Assembly: GCF_900102075.1 (NCBI RefSeq)
Contig: NZ_FNAV01000007.1
Coordinates: 62,001-126,000 of the forward strand
Origin: Salipiger thiooxidans
Lineage (GTDB): Bacteria > Pseudomonadota > Alphaproteobacteria > Rhodobacterales > Rhodobacteraceae
Length of the DNA: 64,000 bases
Direction: 5' to 3'
Position numbers and translations under genes: made by a program. The stretch's first letter is position 1; each line of letters begins with the position of its first letter. Below are positions 60,238 through 64,000 of the stretch, one piece after another. The notes under the pieces were generated by a model. That model was not told where the DNA came from, searched no databases, and was given only the letters and a program-made list of their open reading frames with translations.

Positions 60238-60912
60238 TCAGGCGTCCGGCAGGTGGGACATGACGTGGTGGAACTTCTCGCCCTGCACGGCGACGTGGTC
60301 GCGGAGCAGTTCGGCGGCGCGGGGGGCGTCGCCGGCGGCGATGGCTTCGACGATGGCCTCGTGCTCGTCCATCGACTGCTTCAGGCGGCCGCGCAGGAAC
60401 AGCTGCATCCGGCGGTAGGGCTTCAGCCGGCGGTGCAGGCGGGCGGCCTCCTGTTCTAGGAAGCGGTTGCCGGACTGGGCATAGAGCAGGTGATGGAAGA
60501 CGCCGTTCTTCTGGTAGTAGAGATCGACGTCGTTGGCCTCGCGCGCGGCCCGGCATTCCGCGTTGATGGCCCGCAGTTCCGCGATGGCGGCATCGGTGGC
60601 GCGCCGGGCGGCGAGCCGGCCGCACACCGACTCGAGCTCTGCCATGACCTCGAACATCTCGAGGATCTCGACCGCCGAGCTGGTGCGGACGAAAACCCCG
60701 CGGCGGGGCTGCTGCACCACCAGTCCGGACTGCGCAAGCCTTTGGAATGCCTCGCGTATGGGCGTTCTGGAAACCCTGTGCTCTTCCGCCAGGCTGGCCT
60801 CGTCCAGCCGCGCCCCCGGGGCGAAGCGGCCGGTGAGGATCTGGTCCTCGAGGATCTGGGCGATCTGGTCGGACCGGCTGCGGTCGTCGCTGGGGTTCAT
60901 ATTCAGGGTCAT
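60238..60912 (-). CDS. matR: GntR-family (FCD) regulator, MatR-like
   Basis: The protein has 224 residues from the ATG at 60912 (another at 60900). The N-terminal GntR winged helix reads LTGRFAPGARLDEASLAEEHRVSRTPIREAFQRLAQSGLV (residues ~25-65). The FCD effector domain follows with metal-ligand histidines in HHLLYAQSGN and DEHEAIVEAI. It is divergent from a TRAP operon ending in a probable malonyl-CoA decarboxylase, the arrangement of malonate (mat) loci in rhizobia and relatives. The name is by context. Confidence 0.75.
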   Translation of the reverse strand: MTLNMNPSDDRSRSDQIAQILEDQILTGRFAPGARLDEASLAEEHRVSRTPIREAFQRLAQSGLVVQQPRRGVFVRTSSAVEILEMFEVMAELESVCGRLAARRATDAAIAELRAINAECRAAREANDVDLYYQKNGVFHHLLYAQSGNRFLEQEAARLHRRLKPYRRMQLFLRGRLKQSMDEHEAIVEAIAAGDAPRAAELLRDHVAVQGEKFHHVMSHLPDA

Positions 60913-60917
60913 GATTT

Positions 60918-60927
60918 TTGTATACGA
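60918..60927. promoter_or_regulatory. Putative GntR operator TTGTATACGA
   Basis: The site has a perfect GTATAC core (60920-60925) with partly symmetric flanks, lying between the divergent matR and matP genes just before the matR start. FCD-type GntR proteins typically bind TGTATACA-like dyads. TTGACA at 60933-60938 may be the -35 box of the matP promoter. Confidence 0.55.
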
Positions 60928-61010
60928 TAAGGTTGACAAGGTACGCAATCCCCTGCCTGATGGGCCACATTGGCGCCCGGAGGAGAAGCGGTGCCTTGGG
61001 AGGAAACATG

Positions 61011-62000
61011 ATGACCAGACGTAGAATCGCGGCGAGCGCGCTCGCCGTTGTCGTCGCCATGGGGGCCGGTGGCGCCTGGGCGGAAACCCTGAAGCTGTCG
61101 CACCAGTGGTCCGAGGGCGACGTGCGCCACCAGGTGGCGCAGATGGTGGCCGACGAGGTGAAGGCGGCGGACGTGGATCTCGAGATCCAGATTTTCCCGA
61201 ACCAGACCCTGTTCAAGGCGCGCGAGCAATACACGCCTCTGTCGCGCGGGCAGCTCGACATGACGATCTTCCCGCTGTCCTACGCGGGGGGCCAGCAGCC
61301 GGCCTACAACCTCACGCTCATGCCCGGGCTGGTGAAGAACCACGATCACGCCGCGCGCCTCTCGGCCGCGCCCTTCATGGAGAAAATCGAGGAGGTCATG
61401 GCCGGCGACGACGTGAAGACGCTGGTGCACGGCTATCTCGCCGGTGGCTTCGGGTCCAACAAGGGCTGCATCACCAAGCCCGAGGACGTGCAGGGCGTGA
61501 CCATCCGTGCGGCCGGCAAGTCCTTCGAGGAGATGCTGGCCGGGGCAGGGGCCTCGATCAGCTCGATGGCCTCGTCCGAGATCTACTCGGCGCTGCAGAC
61601 CGGGGTGCTCGACGCGACCAACACCTCGTCCGAGAGCTTCCTGAGCTATCGGCTCTACGAGCAGCTGAAGTGCTACACCCCGGCGGGCGACACGGCGCTG
61701 TGGTTCATGTACCAGCCGCTGCTCATCAACAAGACCACCTTCGACGAGCTGACGCCCGAGCAGCAGCAGGCGCTGACCGATGCCTCGGCCAAGGCCGAAG
61801 CCTGGTACCTGGAGCAGGCCAAGGCCGGCGACGAGGTGACCACCAAGGCGTTTGCCGACGCCGGTGTCGAGATCGCCGAGATGACGCCGGAGGATTTCGA
61901 CGCCTGGCGTGAACTGGCCAAGGAGACCGCCTATCCGGCCTTTGCCGCGTCGCTCGACGGCGGGCAGGAGCTGCTCGACATGGCGCTGTCGGTCGAATGA
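61011..62000 (+). CDS. matP: TRAP transporter substrate-binding protein, malonate type
   Basis: The protein has 329 residues. Of two consecutive ATGs the second (61011) has the better distance to GGGAGG. The signal peptide ends at GGAWA-E. The mature domain has LKLSHQWSEGDVRHQVAQMVADEVK, YTPLSRGQLDMTIFPLSY, the VTIRAAGKSFEEM arginine region and SSEIYSALQTGVLDATNTSSESF, all standard for DctP. The downstream probable malonyl-CoA decarboxylase and the FCD regulator suggest malonate as ligand (inference). Confidence 0.82.
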   Translation: MTRRRIAASALAVVVAMGAGGAWAETLKLSHQWSEGDVRHQVAQMVADEVKAADVDLEIQIFPNQTLFKAREQYTPLSRGQLDMTIFPLSYAGGQQPAYNLTLMPGLVKNHDHAARLSAAPFMEKIEEVMAGDDVKTLVHGYLAGGFGSNKGCITKPEDVQGVTIRAAGKSFEEMLAGAGASISSMASSEIYSALQTGVLDATNTSSESFLSYRLYEQLKCYTPAGDTALWFMYQPLLINKTTFDELTPEQQQALTDASAKAEAWYLEQAKAGDEVTTKAFADAGVEIAEMTPEDFDAWRELAKETAYPAFAASLDGGQELLDMALSVE

Positions 62001-62569
62001 GCAACGCGCCCGCCGCTTCCGCGACGGCGGGCGCCGATTACCGGCCGCCCGTCGCCCTTCGCGCCCTTGGCGCCGTCTCGACCCTGTTCGGGGTCATCGC
62101 CGCGCTGATGATCCTCGCCTCGGTGCTGATCACCTGCCACATGATCTTCGTGCGCGGGGTTCTGGGCCAGTCGACGATCTGGCAGACCGAGGCGGTGATC
62201 TACCTGATGATCGGCGCGACGCTGCTCGGCCTGCCCTACGTGCAGAAGCTGCGCGGCCACGTGGGCGTCGACCTGCTGCCGCACATGCTGCCGAGATCGC
62301 TGCGCCGGCCGCTTGCCGTGCTCGTCATGGTGGCGACGATCGTCATGGTCGCCGCGATGGTCTGGTACGGGTGGGAGATGTTCCACCAGGCCTGGCGGCG
62401 CGGCTGGAAATCCGAGTCGGTCTGGGCTTTCCCGCTCTGGATCACCTACCTGTCGGTGCCGCTCGGCTTCGGTCTCTACCTGCTGCAGCTGCTGGCGGAT
62501 CTCTGGCTGGCCGTCTTCGGACCCGACACCACGCTTCCCGAACCCCATCCCGAACGGAGCCCTGACTGA
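61997..62569 (+). CDS. matQ: TRAP transporter small permease, malonate type
   Basis: The protein has 190 residues and four helices. It has VLITCHMIFVRGVLGQSTIWQTEAVIYLMIGATLLGLPYVQKLRGHVGVDLLPHML, the DctQ signature. It overlaps matP by 4 bp and touches matM (one-base overlap), so the three subunits are co-translated. It forms a membrane complex with the large permease. Confidence 0.85.
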   Translation: MSNAPAASATAGADYRPPVALRALGAVSTLFGVIAALMILASVLITCHMIFVRGVLGQSTIWQTEAVIYLMIGATLLGLPYVQKLRGHVGVDLLPHMLPRSLRRPLAVLVMVATIVMVAAMVWYGWEMFHQAWRRGWKSESVWAFPLWITYLSVPLGFGLYLLQLLADLWLAVFGPDTTLPEPHPERSPD

Positions 62570-63888
62570 TGGATCCCCTGACGCTCGGTCTTCTGGTGGC
62601 GCTGGCCACCGTGATCGTCCTGTTTTCCGGCGTGTCCGTGGCCGTGGGCCTGCTGATCGTCGCGACCCTGTTCCTCTGGATCTTCGACGGCAGCCGCTCG
62701 CTCGAAGCCCTGCCGGAGCTCTTCTACGCGGAGCTCAACAGCTTCGCCCTGCTGTCGATCCCGATGTTCATCATCATGGGGGCCGCCATCGCCTCGACCC
62801 GCGCGGGGCCGGACCTCTACGAGGCGCTGGAGCGCTGGCTGACGAAGGTGCCGGGCGGGCTCGTGGTTTCGAACCTCGGCGCCTGCGCGCTCTTCGCGGC
62901 GATGTCGGGCTCGAGCCCGGCGACCTGCGCGGCGATCGGCAAGATGGGCATCCCCGAGATGCGCCGCCGGGGCTATCCCGCCGAGGTCGCCTCGGGGTCC
63001 ATCGCCGCCGGCGGCACGCTGGGCATCCTGATCCCGCCCTCGGTCACGATGATCGTCTACGGCATCGCGACCGAGACCTCGATCGGGCGCCTGTTCCTCG
63101 CCGGTGTGATCCCCGGCATCCTGCTGACGCTGCTCTTCATCGCCTGGGCCATCTTCGACACCTGGCGCCGCGGGGCGGCCAGCGCGGCGCTGGTCTCGGC
63201 GCGCTACACCTGGCGGCAGCGCTTCGAGATCCTGCCGCGGGTGCTGCCCTTCCTCGCGATCATCGCCGGCGTGCTCTACGCGCTCTACGGCGGGGTGGCG
63301 ACACCGTCCGAGACGGCGGCCGTGGGCGCGCTGCTCTGCATCGTCGCGGCGGTGCTGATATACCGGATGTACAGCCGCCGCGACCTGTGGGTCGTCCTGC
63401 GAGACAGCACCCGGGAAAGCGTGATGATCCTCTTCATCATCGGCGCGGCGGGGGTGTTCAGCTTCATGCTGTCGTCGCTCTTCGTCACCCAGTCGGTCGC
63501 GCAGTGGATCGCCGCGCTCGAGGTGAACCGCTGGGTGCTGATGGCGGTGATCAACGTGTTCCTGCTGGTGGCCGGGTTCTTCCTGCCGCCGGTCGCGGTG
63601 ATCCTGATGTCGGCGCCGATCCTCCTGCCGATCATCACCGCGGCGGGGTTCGACCCCTACTGGTTCGCGGTGATCGTGACGATCAACATGGAGATCGGCC
63701 TGATCACGCCGCCGGTCGGCCTGAACCTCTACGTCATCAACGGCATCGCGCCGGACATCTCGCTGCGCCAGGTGCTGGTGGGCTCCATGCCCTTCGTGGG
63801 CTGCATGATCCTGGCCATCATCCTCATGTGCCTGTTCCCGGGGCTGGCCACATGGTTGCCCGACGCCGTCATGGGGGCCGCGCTATGA
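62569..63888 (+). CDS. matM: TRAP transporter large permease, malonate type
   Basis: The protein has 439 residues and about twelve helices. Motifs are LFAAMSGSSPATCAAIGKMGIPEM, GGTLGILIPPSVTMIVYGIATETSIGRLFLAGVIPG and the C-terminal NMEIGLITPPVGLNLYVINGI, diagnostic of DctM. It is the translocating subunit of the sodium-driven importer. Its stop overlaps the next start by 4 bp. Confidence 0.88.
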   Translation: MDPLTLGLLVALATVIVLFSGVSVAVGLLIVATLFLWIFDGSRSLEALPELFYAELNSFALLSIPMFIIMGAAIASTRAGPDLYEALERWLTKVPGGLVVSNLGACALFAAMSGSSPATCAAIGKMGIPEMRRRGYPAEVASGSIAAGGTLGILIPPSVTMIVYGIATETSIGRLFLAGVIPGILLTLLFIAWAIFDTWRRGAASAALVSARYTWRQRFEILPRVLPFLAIIAGVLYALYGGVATPSETAAVGALLCIVAAVLIYRMYSRRDLWVVLRDSTRESVMILFIIGAAGVFSFMLSSLFVTQSVAQWIAALEVNRWVLMAVINVFLLVAGFFLPPVAVILMSAPILLPIITAAGFDPYWFAVIVTINMEIGLITPPVGLNLYVINGIAPDISLRQVLVGSMPFVGCMILAIILMCLFPGLATWLPDAVMGAAL

Positions 63889-64000
63889 GCCTGCTGTCCG
63901 ATGTCCTTGCGACGCTGTTCTCGCGCACCAACCGCAACCGGCTGCAGGCCGGCCCCGATGCCCGGAGCACCGAGGCGCTGATCGCGGACCTGCTGTCGGG
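63885..64000 (+). CDS. matA: Probable malonyl-CoA decarboxylase, 5' end only
   Basis: Only the first 38 codons are in the window. They read SLLSDVLATLFSRTNRN near the start and EALIADLLSG at the edge, which resembles the N-terminal helical part of bacterial malonyl-CoA decarboxylases. The 4-bp overlap with the permease gene shows it belongs to the operon. If correct, imported malonate would be activated (by a synthetase further downstream) and decarboxylated to acetyl-CoA. The identification is provisional because so little is visible. Confidence 0.55.
   Translation, partial: MSLLSDVLATLFSRTNRNRLQAGPDARSTEALIADLLS

Noticed and set aside
1-64000. CRISPR arrays, tRNA or rRNA genes
   Set aside because: No regularly spaced direct repeats, cloverleaf-like segments or rRNA-like sequence were noticed in any intergenic region.

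Overview
The window looks like a piece of a large low-copy replicon (plasmid or chromid) of a marine Rhodobacteraceae bacterium (Roseobacter/Salipiger-like alphaproteobacterium). The reasons are uniformly high GC, densely overlapping operons, an alphaproteobacterial repABC replication/partition module with a parS-like palindrome just after repC, an acuR-acuI acrylate-detoxification pair, and many secondary transporters (one TTT system, three intact TRAP systems, one TRAP relic, two ABC systems).

Layout. 0-5.6 kb: a tripartite tricarboxylate transport locus, tctC-tctAB(fused)-prpF/galD-like on the minus strand, diverging from the two-component pair tctD-tctE. 5.9-7.4 kb: three degraded, abutting insertion sequences (IS110-, IS256- and IS5-like). 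7.5-14 kb: a copper/iron island (two small DUF2946-like proteins, a PCu(A)C copper chaperone, a PepSY membrane protein, a Crp-type regulator and a FecBCD-type ABC importer), closed at 14.1 kb by another IS256 fragment in the same orientation. 14.5-16.2 kb: acuR-acuI. 16.3-17.2 kb: relics of a TRAP transporter. 17.3-19.4 kb: a DedA-PAP2-LssY fusion protein. 19.6-29.3 kb: one long minus-strand operon, marR-SDR-FAD oxidoreductase-dppABCDF-FAD oxidoreductase, behind a double MarR-type operator. 29.6-31.9 kb: queCDEF, the preQ1/queuosine operon, preceded by a convincing class I preQ1 riboswitch and closed by a strong terminator.

32.2-53.7 kb is an apparently uncharacterised catabolic island. It has a CoA-ligase/thioesterase/quinone-reductase arm, CoxG, an amidase, an XRE regulator, a TAXI-TRAP transporter, a molybdenum hydroxylase with two complete large subunits plus one FAD and one 2Fe-2S subunit, a class II aldolase, a PuuE-like deacetylase, two tandem isochorismatase-fold proteins (one lacking the whole catalytic triad) and a second TRAP transporter. 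Putative CCA-N4-TGG operators recur in front of the main transcription units, which suggests that the XRE protein controls them as one regulon. The gene set fits uptake, hydroxylation and ring opening/deamidation of an N-containing heterocycle or amide; the substrate cannot be read from the sequence.

54.3-58.5 kb holds repA, repB, a probable antisense RNA, repC (unusually long, with an AT-rich putative origin inside it) and parS; a tyrosine recombinase follows. The end of the window (60.2-64 kb) is a malonate-type locus: a FCD-GntR regulator diverging from a DctPQM TRAP transporter and the first codons of a probable malonyl-CoA decarboxylase. No tRNA, rRNA or CRISPR array was seen.
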